Of a stretch of DNA of 64,000 nt, positions 19,876 to 28,210 are shown piece by piece. Both the position numbers and the translations under genes were made by a program. This DNA is from Chelativorans multitrophicus (GTDB taxonomy: Bacteria > Pseudomonadota > Alphaproteobacteria > Rhizobiales > Rhizobiaceae). Under the pieces are notes generated by a model. The model did not search any database. It worked only from the letters and a program-made list of their open reading frames with translations, and was not told the DNA's origin. The DNA lies in contig NZ_JAAAPL010000001.1 of assembly GCF_011317445.1 (NCBI RefSeq), positions 682,001 through 746,000 on the forward strand, given 5' to 3'. How positions within the stretch are numbered: the stretch's first letter is position 1; each line of letters starts with the position of its first letter.

Positions 19876-20472
19876 TCATCCAATCCACGACACGCATACA
19901 ACCGGGACGTCGAATCTCCTGAACTGCTCGACGCACTGGACAAAATGCGATCCAGTAGTGGCCACGTCATCAACAATAAGGCCAATTTTCCCGGCAGGCC
20001 TTTCGCCTTCCAATCGCGCTTTGAAACGAAGGCTCTTTTGCGGATGGCTGGAACCTGCGCCTCCCTCTGAAACCGTTTCCAAAACGGGACAAAAGTTGAT
20101 GTTCATGTAGTTCGCCACAGAACGCGCTATGAGATGAGAGAAATTCTTCTTCTTGCGCGGCGTACCTGAAGGAACAGGACAAACGAAGTTATAGGGGCGT
20201 CCATTCGTAATGGCGCACGCGCACTCCGCAATCTCCTCCGCAATAGACCTCAATGCTGCTTCCGACGGATTGGCTTTTAGATTTCGAACCGACGCAATCT
20301 GAAGTGGTTTGAGTTGCTTTCTCCAGCTTCGCACGGAGAAATAGCTGACGCTATCCCGAATACGGCGCCGGTTTGTTTGAATCAGACTCGATTTAAGAAA
20401 TGAAAAGTTCGGGTCCTGCTGCTGACTGTCGTAGATACTATATTGATCATACTGACTTAGATGCTTGCTCAC
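19876..20472 (-). CDS. Orphan ComF-like phosphoribosyltransferase
   Basis: A type I phosphoribosyltransferase fold: the PRPP loop reads LIVDDVATTGSH, and an upstream VCPVPSGTPRKKKNFSH matches the pyrophosphate-side segment of ComFC-like proteins. It lacks the N-terminal zinc-finger of ComFC. The substrate is unknown. The start is placed at a GTG (20472) with GGGGG six bases before it, giving 198 residues; a TTG at 20508 would add 12 residues but has no ribosome site. It lies in AT-richer DNA than its neighbours, just downstream of tRNA-Pro, and may be horizontally acquired. Confidence 0.72.
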   Translation of the reverse strand: MSKHLSQYDQYSIYDSQQQDPNFSFLKSSLIQTNRRRIRDSVSYFSVRSWRKQLKPLQIASVRNLKANPSEAALRSIAEEIAECACAITNGRPYNFVCPVPSGTPRKKKNFSHLIARSVANYMNINFCPVLETVSEGGAGSSHPQKSLRFKARLEGERPAGKIGLIVDDVATTGSHFVQCVEQFRRFDVPVVCVSWIG

Positions 20473-20677
20473 GTATACCCCCGCTCTTCCAATAACTCTC
20501 CAGCCCAATGCCTAGGCAGACATTGGCTGCGCGTTTTGCGTTAAGGTTAAGGGCCCCAAGCCCGTGTAACACTACCCCGTTTTTTTTTGTCCCGAAAAGG
20601 GACGGCTCATTGAAATTTAGCTTATAGTTAACCCTTACGAGGAAGACTTCGCGCGCTAACAAGTAGAGGGGGTTTTT

Positions 20678-20881
20678 ATGTTCCTAAGTGCAAAGCGGAA
20701 GGCGGCCGATCTTCGCCGTAAGCATATAGCTCACGGAGAAACAGATGAGTTGCTCTGTGCAGTCTCGATCGGTCTGGAGGCGTTGGCGGAAGCTCTCCAC
20801 AGAAACAGCCGCAAAATGCAAATACAGTACGATGAAATTGTTCAAGCGCTTAAGAAATTGCAAGCCGAAAGCAGCCAGTAG
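20678..20881 (+). CDS. Small hypothetical protein
   Basis: A 67-residue charged, mostly helical protein with no family I recognise. It starts at the ATG at 20678 after a GAGGGGG ribosome site, which is the main reason to believe it. The C-terminal half (EALAEALHRNSRKMQIQYDE) has a heptad-like pattern compatible with a short coiled coil. It sits in the AT-richer patch between the phosphoribosyltransferase and the DUF982-like gene. Confidence 0.45.
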   Translation: MFLSAKRKAADLRRKHIAHGETDELLCAVSIGLEALAEALHRNSRKMQIQYDEIVQALKKLQAESSQ

Positions 20882-20893
20882 TAGCTGAGTGAC

Positions 20894-21298
20894 CTACCTG
20901 GGGAATGATTCCCCAGATGAAATGGGAGAATGAATCTCCCCCCTATTCTTCTTCCCATTTCCAAGTGTACTCATGGTTTTTAAGCTGCATTCGAGGTCGG
21001 CAGACGACCTGTAACCCGTCAACGAATCCGCAGGGATCCAGCGGCGGCCAGGTGCGGCCTTCGCCAGCAACGCTTCCGCCACCCGGGAGGCGGCCTTGAA
21101 GGCGCGGTAGGCTGCTACCGGGCTGCGCAGGCCGTCAAGGCAGTCGCGGCACGCACGAACAGCGCTCCGGTATTCGCGGCAAGTGGTGATGGGCCACGGC
21201 CCTAGAAGGCATTCGAGAGCCTCAAACACCGTCGAAACCTTGCGAATATTGTGCTCAAGCCTCAATTCCACCGGCGTCGGGAAAGCTTTGTCGTTCAT
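20894..21298 (-). CDS. DUF982-like protein
   Basis: A 134-residue protein whose first 75 residues resemble DUF982, a small family expanded in rhizobia: PVELRLEHNIRKVSTVFEAL, then LLGPWP and a helical stretch ending SRVAEALLAKA. Function is unknown. The C-terminal 55 residues are an unusual extension without recognisable features, and the codons near the stop coincide with two stem-loops. The ATG at 21298 is preferred to an upstream TTG. Confidence in the family is moderate because it rests on pattern recognition. Confidence 0.6.
   Translation of the reverse strand: MNDKAFPTPVELRLEHNIRKVSTVFEALECLLGPWPITTCREYRSAVRACRDCLDGLRSPVAAYRAFKAASRVAEALLAKAAPGRRWIPADSLTGYRSSADLECSLKTMSTLGNGKKNRGEIHSPISSGESFPR
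20898..20940 (-). terminator. Tandem stem-loops at the 3' end of the DUF982-like gene
   Basis: Two hairpins lie side by side: CTGGGGA/TCCCCAG with a 5-base loop at 20898-20916 and GGGAGA/TCTCCC at 20924-20940. Both fall inside the last codons of the minus-strand gene and just after the stop of the plus-strand small ORF. No long T-tract follows either, so their role as terminators is tentative. Confidence 0.4.
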
Positions 21299-21495
21299 GA
21301 CGTGAATGGCCGTTCTGTTCTTTTCTGAATGGCTGAAATTCAACCCCGGTCGAAAACTCGTCGATCGCGAGAAGGTTCCTTCAAAGAAGAAGCATCGGCG
21401 AACGAATCGGCGGGCGAACGATAGGTTTCAGGAACAAGCTGAAGGCGGCCGTGGTTCTGTTTGCTTCTTGAACATCGCGTCGTAGGAGCCCCACC

Positions 21496-22053
21496 ATGCG
21501 CAAGCGCTCACTTCTTTCCCTGGCCGTCGCCCTCGCCGTCACACCGGGAATGGCCTTGGCACAAACAGGCGGTCCGCAGTCCCCTGGGCCGGATCAAACG
21601 CCGCGCTCGGGTTCACCCGAAGATCAGGATTTCGGGGGCGATCGCGACTCCATGCGGAACATGATGCGCGAGATGATGGAAGAGATGATGCGCGGCGCGC
21701 CGTCAGCGCAAGAGGAGCGCGATATGCCGCCCGATGGAACCATGAGGCGCGCTCAGCCTCCCCAAAATATGCACCAGCAGAGAGAGAGCGGGCCGCGGCG
21801 GTTTGGTCGGGAGCGCCACATGGGGATGGGCATGGGGATGGGCATGGGCTCCAGGGGGTTCCACAGCGCACGGATGAGAATGATGTTCGCGATAGTCGAC
21901 GCCGATGGAGACGGCGCCCTGAGCATCGAGGAGGTCAACGACTTCCACAGCCGCATCTTCAATGCGGTGGACCAGGATGGCGATGGAAGCGTGACGATGG
22001 AGGAAATCGAAGATTTCTTCCACGCCGGTTTCGAGGATGGCGAAAGAGATTAG
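21496..22053 (+). CDS. Secreted EF-hand, methionine-rich protein
   Basis: A 185-residue exported protein with a signal peptide ([20 protein letters not shown], cleaved near ALAQ) and two EF-hand calcium loops near the C-terminus, [12 protein letters not shown] and [12 protein letters not shown]. The middle part is rich in methionine, with [12 protein letters not shown] and a run of Met-Gly repeats from a 12-base tandem DNA repeat (21820-21849). Methionine-rich exported proteins often bind copper; calcium and perhaps copper binding in the periplasm is inferred. Its stop overlaps the stop of the convergent dgoA by four bases. Confidence 0.85.
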   Translation: MRKRSLLSLAVALAVTPGMALAQTGGPQSPGPDQTPRSGSPEDQDFGGDRDSMRNMMREMMEEMMRGAPSAQEERDMPPDGTMRRAQPPQNMHQQRESGPRRFGRERHMGMGMGMGMGSRGFHSARMRMMFAIVDADGDGALSIEEVNDFHSRIFNAVDQDGDGSVTMEEIEDFFHAGFEDGERD

Positions 22054-22682
22054 CCCGCGAAAGCCGCCTCGTAGGCCGCCACCACGGCTCGCGCTTTCTT
22101 CGCCACATCTTCCGGCAGCGAGCCGGGCTTATAAAGGCTGGAACCCAGGCCAAAGGTGCGCACGCCCACCGCCTTATAGGCGGCGAAATCAGATTCCGAG
22201 ACGCCGCCCACCGCGCCGACCCTAATATCGGGCGGCAGGACGGCCTGAATGGCCTTGATGCCGCCCGGCCCGAGCACCGAGGCGGGGAAAAATTTCAGCG
22301 CCGAAGCGCCTGCGCGGGCTGCGGCCAATGCCTCTGTGGGGGTAAAGACGCCAGGCATGGTGACCATGCCATGGCTGGAAGCGCGCTCGATGACGGAAGG
22401 CTCCACATTGGGGCTCACGAGCAGATTGCCGCCCGCATCCCGGAGCCGGTCGGCATCCTCGAGCGTGAGTACCGTGCCAGCGCCGATCAGCACATTCCCA
22501 GGTGCGAGCCGCCGGGCAATTTCGATGGAGCGGAACGGCTCTGGCGAATTCAACGGCACCTCGATCGCCTCGAAGCCTGCCTCAATCAGCGCTCCGACAA
22601 TGCCTTCCGCCTCCTTCGGTTTCAGCCCGCGCAGAATGGCGATGAGATCTCGCTCGAGGTTTGGCCAAGCTATCCTGTTCAT
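22050..22682 (-). CDS. dgoA: 2-dehydro-3-deoxy-6-phosphogalactonate aldolase
   Basis: Cleaves 2-keto-3-deoxy-6-phosphogalactonate to pyruvate and glyceraldehyde 3-phosphate, the last step of oxidative galactose breakdown. The 210-residue protein is a full KHG/KDPG aldolase barrel; the Schiff-base lysine is Lys130 in SALKFFPAS and the catalytic glutamate is Glu41 in AIEVPLNS, the serine-containing form typical of the galactonate enzyme. It overlaps dgoK by four bases and closes the minus-strand sugar cluster. Confidence 0.93.
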   Translation of the reverse strand: MNRIAWPNLERDLIAILRGLKPKEAEGIVGALIEAGFEAIEVPLNSPEPFRSIEIARRLAPGNVLIGAGTVLTLEDADRLRDAGGNLLVSPNVEPSVIERASSHGMVTMPGVFTPTEALAAARAGASALKFFPASVLGPGGIKAIQAVLPPDIRVGAVGGVSESDFAAYKAVGVRTFGLGSSLYKPGSLPEDVAKKARAVVAAYEAAFAG

Positions 22683-23596
22683 GCGGCTTTCCTTTCCGGC
22701 CAGATTGCGAGCGCCGCGCCATGAAGCCCCCGGCGCACCAGCTCCAGTCCATCCAGCATACGGTATTTCAAGCGGGCGATCGCAAATGCCGTCTCATAAG
22801 CTTTCGCCTGCGCGCCGCCCGCAATCAACGTCACTTCCGCCGGGGCCTTCAAATCCCGGCGCGCAGCGGCGATTTCCGCCCCGATCAGAAGGCCCGAAAG
22901 CCGCGCCTTGGCGTCCGGCGCAGCATCGCCCTCAAGAAGGGCGGCTGCGCGGATGGAAAAGAGTTTTCCCGTAAGCCCAGCGCCACCCAGCATCTCACCG
23001 ATCGCATGGCCAAAGGCAGGAGAGGCGCTGTCGCCCTCCCCTGCCGTTACCATGTCGTGCAGGATGGAATGCTGGCTTAAAAGCGCGAAGAGCTCGCCCG
23101 TCATATAGGTGGTGAAGCGCACAAGCGTCCCCTCCTCCACCAGCGCCCATTTGGAGTGGGTACCGGGCAGGCAATAGAGGCCGGACCGCCGCGTTTGCGC
23201 CCAGGCGCCGGCTAGCTGGGTCTCCTCGCCGCGCATCACATCCTCGCGGCCCTTCCCACGCTGGCAGACGCCGGGCAGGATGCGCACGTCGCGGGCGGTC
23301 CCATCGATCTTCACGGCATCCTGATAGAGCCCTTCAAGGCTGGCCGGCGCTTGGCGATAGGCCGCCTCGCGCCATCCGCCGCGCGCACCCGCCATGCCGG
23401 CAATGATTACCGGCAGGTCCGCGGGCGCGCCAGCCTCGGCCAGATGCGCCTCAACAACGCTCTCGAAGCGGTCGGGCTGGCAGGCGCGCATGCCCTCTCC
23501 GCTCGACCGCTCGGCCAGCACACCGCCTTCGGCGTCCAGCAGCCAGAGGCGGAAATTGGTCGTTCCCCAATCAACGGCAGCGCATAAGGGCTCCAT
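22679..23596 (-). CDS. dgoK: 2-dehydro-3-deoxygalactonokinase
   Basis: Phosphorylates 2-keto-3-deoxygalactonate at C6 for the DgoA aldolase. The 305-residue protein has the ASKHA-fold phosphate-1 loop VDWGTTNFRLWL at its start, the IIAGMAGARGGW segment, and LPGTHSKWALV, all characteristic of DgoK. It starts at the ATG at 23596, 13 bases after the aldehyde dehydrogenase gene, and overlaps dgoA. Confidence 0.93.
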   Translation of the reverse strand: MEPLCAAVDWGTTNFRLWLLDAEGGVLAERSSGEGMRACQPDRFESVVEAHLAEAGAPADLPVIIAGMAGARGGWREAAYRQAPASLEGLYQDAVKIDGTARDVRILPGVCQRGKGREDVMRGEETQLAGAWAQTRRSGLYCLPGTHSKWALVEEGTLVRFTTYMTGELFALLSQHSILHDMVTAGEGDSASPAFGHAIGEMLGGAGLTGKLFSIRAAALLEGDAAPDAKARLSGLLIGAEIAAARRDLKAPAEVTLIAGGAQAKAYETAFAIARLKYRMLDGLELVRRGLHGAALAIWPERKAA

Positions 23597-23608
23597 GGCG
23601 GCGTGCCT

Positions 23609-25135
23609 TCACAACTCCTTCAGATCTGCCGGAAGCAGGCTTTCCGGCATGTCCTGATAGGCGACCGGCCGCAGGAAGCGGCGGATCGCCAGCGTGCCCA
23701 CGGAGGTGGTGGAGACGTTGGTGCTCGCCGGGTATGGCCCGCCATGCATCATCGCGTCGCTTACCTCGACGCCTGTGGGAAAGCCGTTGGCGATGACGCG
23801 GCCCGCCTTGCGGCTCAGGATCGGCATCAGTGCCGCTGCAAGCGCGGTATCCGCCTCGTCCATGTGAAGAGTACAGGTAAGCTGGCCTTCGACCCGGCGG
23901 GCGATCTCAAGCATCTCCTTCTCGCTCCTCGCCCGCACGACAATGCCGAAGGGGCCGAACACCTCCTCATGCAAGGCCGGGTTGGAAAGCCACTCCTCGC
24001 CGGTGGTCTCCAGAAGGTCAGGCCCGGCATTGCGGCCCTCCCCCTTGGAGGCAAGGCGCGAGCGCACGCAGTTCAGGCCGATGACCTTGTCGCGCCCGCT
24101 GCGATAGGCATTCGCGATGCCTGCGGTCAGCATGGGCTGTTCGGTGATCTGCTCCAGCGCGGTCTGCGCCGCGCCAAGAAAGCTCTCGACATCGCTGCCA
24201 TCAAGCGCGATCGCCACGCCGGGATTGGTGCAGAACTGGCCGACGCCCATGGTGAGCGAGGCCGCCCAGCCCTGGGCAATTTTTTCGGCGCGCGCGGCAA
24301 GAGCCGCCGGCAGCAGGAACTGCGGGTTGACCGAGCCAAGCTCGCCATAAAACGGAATCGGATCGGGCCGCGCTTGCGCCAGGTTGAAGAGTGCGCGGCC
24401 GCCACGAAGGGAGCCGGTAAAGCCGATGGCCCGTATCAGCGGGTGCTTTACAAGCGCTTCGCCCGCCTCGTTCGTATTGCTTTGGACGAGGGAGAAGACG
24501 CCGGGATGCTGGCCGGTCTTCCTGATCGCGGCTTCGATGGCTTCCGCGACCAGCTCGCCCGTCCCCGGATGGGCTGGGTGGCCCTTGACGACCACCGGGC
24601 AGCCGGCGGCAAGCGCCGATGCCGTATCCCCGCCTGCGGTGGAGAAGGCGAGCGGAAAATTCGACGCACCGAACACGCCGACCGGGCCTATCGGAAGCTG
24701 CATCAGCTTCAGGTCCGGCTTGGGCAGCGGCTGGCGCTCGGGATTGGCGGGATCATGCCGGCGGTCGAGATACTCGCCATTCTCAATATGGCCCGCAAAG
24801 AGGCGAAGCTGGCCGGTGGTGCGGCCGCGCTCTCCATTGATGCGGGCCTCCGGCAGCCCGGTCTCCTGCGAGGCAATCTCGGTGATCGCCTCGCCGCGCG
24901 CCTCGATCTCGTCCGCAATGGCGTCCAGGAAGGCGGCGCGCTTCCCGCGGCTCGTGGCGCCATAGGTCCAGAACGCCTCTTCCGCGGCCTTGGCCGCGCG
25001 GTCCACTTCCGCCGCCGTTCCGGCAGCGAAGCTGTGGGACGGACCCGTCGCGGGATCGGAGGCGAAGGTTTCTTCACTTCCCACCCACTCACCGGCAATC
25101 AGGTGTTTTCCGCGCGGTTTGAAATTTCGGGACAT
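23609..25135 (-). CDS. Alpha-ketoglutarate semialdehyde (2,5-dioxovalerate)-type aldehyde dehydrogenase
   Basis: An aldehyde dehydrogenase (508 residues) of the group that oxidises 2,5-dioxopentanoate to 2-oxoglutarate at the end of the non-phosphorylated pentose and sugar-acid routes. The catalytic cysteine is Cys302 in GQFCTNPGV; FGASNFPLAFSTAGGDTASA is the typical NADP-site segment of this group. Its presence among galactose genes suggests that the cluster also handles L-arabinose or another pentose, because the galactose route proper needs no such enzyme. Specificity is inferred from context and family. Confidence 0.82.
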   Translation of the reverse strand: MSRNFKPRGKHLIAGEWVGSEETFASDPATGPSHSFAAGTAAEVDRAAKAAEEAFWTYGATSRGKRAAFLDAIADEIEARGEAITEIASQETGLPEARINGERGRTTGQLRLFAGHIENGEYLDRRHDPANPERQPLPKPDLKLMQLPIGPVGVFGASNFPLAFSTAGGDTASALAAGCPVVVKGHPAHPGTGELVAEAIEAAIRKTGQHPGVFSLVQSNTNEAGEALVKHPLIRAIGFTGSLRGGRALFNLAQARPDPIPFYGELGSVNPQFLLPAALAARAEKIAQGWAASLTMGVGQFCTNPGVAIALDGSDVESFLGAAQTALEQITEQPMLTAGIANAYRSGRDKVIGLNCVRSRLASKGEGRNAGPDLLETTGEEWLSNPALHEEVFGPFGIVVRARSEKEMLEIARRVEGQLTCTLHMDEADTALAAALMPILSRKAGRVIANGFPTGVEVSDAMMHGGPYPASTNVSTTSVGTLAIRRFLRPVAYQDMPESLLPADLKEL

Positions 25136-25174
25136 GGCACACTCCGAGAACGCTACTGATGGATGCGAACTTTC

Positions 25175-26113
25175 TTAATCGTTGAAAGCTTCCACCTCGA
25201 CCTTTCGACCGAGCAGAAATGCGTCAGCCACGAGCTTCAGCGGGGCCAGGTCGACATCGCCCGCGCCCATTTTCAGAAGCTCCGCAAAACGATGATAGAT
25301 GCTGTCATATTCGGCCTCCAGCCCGCCCGGATGATCGTCGCCATCCACCGACATCCTGCTGCCGCCATCGGCCAGGACCAACAGGCCCTGATCGGTCTCG
25401 ACGCGAATCTCCCAGGTCTGCGGTCCCTCCTGCCGCCAGTCGAAATCGGCGGCGACATCGAAGCCCGCGAGGCTGCGCATCCCAAGCTTCGCCGCAATCG
25501 GCGTCTGGCAGTTCTCCGGCACTTCAAGCGTCGCGCGGGTCACAAAGACCGGCGGCACGATGGCGGTGAGGATCGAGAGCGCGTTGATGCCCGGATCGAA
25601 GACGCCGAAGCCGCCCGCCTCCCAGATCCAGGCCTGGCCCGGATGCCAGCGCCGCACATCCTCCTTCCAGACGATCTCGACGTGGCGGATCGTCTTGCCC
25701 GCGAGCCACTGCTGCGCCGGACTCACGCATGGCGCGAAGCGCGAATGCCAGGTGGCGAAGAGCGTGACGTTCTTCTCGCGCGCAAGCTCGATCAGGGCCT
25801 CGACCTCGCCGACAGTCATGCCGGGCGGCTTTTCGAGCAGCACATGACGGCCGGCATTCAGCGCCGCCACCGCCATCTCGTAGCGGGGCTCGGGCGGCAC
25901 GCAAAGGGCAATCGCCGGAATGTCCGGCCGCTCGCCCAGCATGGTTTCGAGATTTGAATAATTGTCTATGCCGTCGACTTGGCCATGCCGGCTGACCGCC
26001 GCGGCCAGCTCGAACTCGGTCGAGCGTTCGATAGAAGGCAAATGCTGGTCGCGCGCGATCTTGCCGATGCCCACGACTGCGATTTTCGTGCCAGCCTCAT
26101 TTACCATGTGCAT
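25175..26113 (-). CDS. D-galactose/L-arabinose 1-dehydrogenase (Gfo/Idh/MocA family)
   Basis: Oxidises the sugar at C1 to the lactone with NAD(P). The 312-residue protein has a Rossmann fold (VVGIGKIARDQHLP) and the Gfo/Idh/MocA motif EKPPGMTVGEVEAL, with Lys in LEKPP as a catalytic residue. GIGKIARDQHLPS and RWHPGQAWIWEAGGFGVFDP fit the bacterial galactose 1-dehydrogenase / L-arabinose 1-dehydrogenase group, which accepts both sugars. A GTG or ATG start a few residues later is possible. No lactonase gene was recognised in the window. Confidence 0.85.
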   Translation of the reverse strand: MHMVNEAGTKIAVVGIGKIARDQHLPSIERSTEFELAAAVSRHGQVDGIDNYSNLETMLGERPDIPAIALCVPPEPRYEMAVAALNAGRHVLLEKPPGMTVGEVEALIELAREKNVTLFATWHSRFAPCVSPAQQWLAGKTIRHVEIVWKEDVRRWHPGQAWIWEAGGFGVFDPGINALSILTAIVPPVFVTRATLEVPENCQTPIAAKLGMRSLAGFDVAADFDWRQEGPQTWEIRVETDQGLLVLADGGSRMSVDGDDHPGGLEAEYDSIYHRFAELLKMGAGDVDLAPLKLVADAFLLGRKVEVEAFND

Positions 26114-26141
26114 CCCTTCAGCACTGCGCGCCGTAGATCAT

Positions 26142-26170
26142 CCCCTCTCTGCCCTGCCGGACAGAGGGGG
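26142..26170. repeat. Short hairpin related to the palindrome family
   Basis: CCCCTCT and AGAGGGG arms enclose CTGCCCTGCCGGAC, which looks like a solo terminal part of the long palindromes. It lies in the 73-base gap between the dehydratase and dehydrogenase genes of the sugar cluster and might modulate mRNA stability there. Confidence 0.5.
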
Positions 26171-26186
26171 TCGTTCACATTCTAAG

Positions 26187-27932
26187 TCAATGCGAATCCC
26201 TGGCTACCGGGCTGCCGCGGCAGCCCTTGAGGAAGTCGAAATCGGCGCCCGTGTCCGCGCCCTGCACATGGTCGTGAAAGAGCTGAGCGTAGCCGCCTTC
26301 CGGCCGCGCGACATTCGGCTTCCATTCGGCCAGCCGGCGCGCCAGCTCCGCGTCTGAAATATCGAGGTGAATGCGCCGGCTGGACACATCGAGCTCGATC
26401 ATATCGCCGTTTCTCACCACGGCGAGCGGGCCGCCCGCGGCAGCCTCCGGCGAGGTGTGGAGCACCACGGTGCCATAGGCCGTGCCGGACATGCGGGCAT
26501 CGGAAATGCGCACCATGTCTGTGATGCCCTTTCTGAGTACCTTCGGCGGCAGGCCCATATTGCCCACCTCCGCCATACCGGGATAGCCACGAGGCCCGCA
26601 GTTCTTCAGCACGAGGACGCAGGTCTCGTCGACTTCGAGCCTTTCGTCGTTGATCTTGGCCTTGTAGTCGTCGATGTCCTCGAAGACGACCGCGCGGCCG
26701 CGATGATGCATCAGATGCGGCGAGGCGGCGGACGGCTTCAGCACCGCGCCCTTGGGCGCGAGATTGCCGCGCAGCACCGCAATGCCGCCCTGCGGGGTGA
26801 GCGCCCTTTCCACCGGGCGAATGACATCGTCGTTCCAGTTCTTGACGTCCTTAACCTCGTCCCATATCGGGCCGCCGGAGACGGTGAGCGCTTCTTTGTG
26901 GAGCCTACCGCCCTCGCCCAGCAGTTTGATCACCACGGGCAGGCCGCCGGCGTAGAAGAACTCCTCCATCAGGTATTTGCCCGAAGGCATCAGGTTGACG
27001 ATGGTGGGGATGTCGCGGCCGAGCCGATCCCAGTCGTCCAGCGTCAGGTCAACGCCCACGCGCCCGGCGATCGCCAGCAGGTGGATCACCGCATTGGTGG
27101 AACCGCCGATGGCGCCATTGACGCGGATGGCGTTCTCGAAAGCTTGACGCGTAAGGATGTCCGATGGTTTCAGTTCGTCCTTCACCATCTGGACGATGCG
27201 CCGGCCCGACAGATGCGCCACCACGCGGCGGCGGCTGTCCGCGGCCGGGATGGCCGCGTTGCCCGAAAGCGCCATGCCCAGCGCCTCGGACATGGAAGCC
27301 ATGGTGGAGGCCGTACCCATTGTGTTGCAGGAACCGGGCGAACGGCTCATAGCCTGCTCGGCGTCGAGGAAATCCTCCTGGCTCATTGTGCCTGCCTTGA
27401 TCGCCTCGGACATCTGCCAGAGCGCAGTGCCGGAACCCACGCGCTCGCCGCGGAACCAGCCGTTGAGCATCGGCCCGCCGGAGACCAGGATGGCCGGAAT
27501 GTCGACACTGGCCGCGCCCATCAGCAGCGCCGGCGTGGTCTTGTCGCAGCCCGCAAGCAGAACGACGCCATCGAGCGGATTGGCGCGCAGCGCCTCCTCC
27601 ACATCCATGGCGGCGAGGTTGCGGTACATCATGGCCGTGGGGCGCAGCGCGCTTTCGCTTGGCGAGAAGACCGGGAATTCCAGCGGCAGGCCGCCCGCCT
27701 CGTAGATGCCGTGCTTCACCCGCTCGGCAAGATCGCGCAAATGCGCATTGCAGGGAGTGAGCTGCGACCAGGTATTGCAGATGCCGATCACCGGCCGCCC
27801 GTCGAAGAGATCGGCCGGCAAACCCTGATTCTTCATCCAGGAACGGTGATAGATGTGGTCGCGGGACGTGCCGCCGAACCATTCCTGCGACCGAAGCTTT
27901 CGCGGCCAGGGTTTTGGGGTGAAGGTGGTCAT
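26187..27932 (-). CDS. Sugar-acid dehydratase (L-arabinonate/galactonate type, IlvD/Edd family)
   Basis: Dehydrates a sugar acid to the 2-keto-3-deoxy acid using a [2Fe-2S] cluster and Mg2+. The 581-residue protein has the three expected cluster cysteines: Cys61 in QLTPCNAHL, Cys129 in LAGCDKTTPAL and Cys202 in SPGSCNTMG. Their spacing is the same as I recall for the Rhizobium leguminosarum L-arabinonate dehydratase, and Lys131 is the likely metal-bridging residue. The start is ATG 27932 after GGAAAGGACC. Since the pathway genes beside it are dgoK and dgoA, it probably also dehydrates D-galactonate. Confidence 0.88.
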   Translation of the reverse strand: MTTFTPKPWPRKLRSQEWFGGTSRDHIYHRSWMKNQGLPADLFDGRPVIGICNTWSQLTPCNAHLRDLAERVKHGIYEAGGLPLEFPVFSPSESALRPTAMMYRNLAAMDVEEALRANPLDGVVLLAGCDKTTPALLMGAASVDIPAILVSGGPMLNGWFRGERVGSGTALWQMSEAIKAGTMSQEDFLDAEQAMSRSPGSCNTMGTASTMASMSEALGMALSGNAAIPAADSRRRVVAHLSGRRIVQMVKDELKPSDILTRQAFENAIRVNGAIGGSTNAVIHLLAIAGRVGVDLTLDDWDRLGRDIPTIVNLMPSGKYLMEEFFYAGGLPVVIKLLGEGGRLHKEALTVSGGPIWDEVKDVKNWNDDVIRPVERALTPQGGIAVLRGNLAPKGAVLKPSAASPHLMHHRGRAVVFEDIDDYKAKINDERLEVDETCVLVLKNCGPRGYPGMAEVGNMGLPPKVLRKGITDMVRISDARMSGTAYGTVVLHTSPEAAAGGPLAVVRNGDMIELDVSSRRIHLDISDAELARRLAEWKPNVARPEGGYAQLFHDHVQGADTGADFDFLKGCRGSPVARDSH

Positions 27933-28011
27933 GCGTGAGGTCCTTTCCGGGTTCGCCGCCCGGAGTGTGGGTTTGATGTTTCGAAAATGGGAAAGAAAGC
28001 GCCCCTGCACA

Positions 28012-28172
28012 CCCCCCTCTGGCCTGCCGGCCATCTCCCCCACAAGGGGGGAGATTGTCTGTCATGGGTGCTTTTCCCAATCGTCAGCGTCGCACAAAAA
28101 AGGTCGGCCTTACGGCTGGCGTGATCTCCCCCCTTGTGGGGGAGATGGCCGGCAGGCCAGAGGGGGGCGCGA
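28012..28172. repeat. Long imperfect intergenic palindrome, copy C
   Basis: A well preserved copy. The left arm starts CCCCCTCTGGCCTGCCGGCC, then ATCTCCCCCACAAGGGGGGA; the right arm reads GATGGCCGGCAGGCCAGAGG. It separates gguC from the dehydratase within a same-strand gene series, so it may partly uncouple the transporter genes from the pathway genes. Confidence 0.88.
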
Positions 28173-28210
28173 ATGAGCGTAATCATCGGTCTATTTCCGG
28201 CCATCCCACT

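Noticed and set aside
20447-20662. 71-codon minus-strand ORF with a lysine/asparagine-rich middle
   Set aside because: It reads through the T9 tract and overlaps the start of the phosphoribosyltransferase; no good start signal.
19688-21480. Attachment-site repeat of the tRNA-Pro 3' end
   Set aside because: I found no second copy of the tRNA end within the window, so no att site is annotated.
23603-25159. Plus-strand open frame of about 518 codons
   Set aside because: Antisense to the aldehyde dehydrogenase, whose catalytic motifs are intact; no recognisable domain.
26367-27938. Plus-strand open frame of about 523 codons
   Set aside because: Antisense to the sugar-acid dehydratase and without family features.
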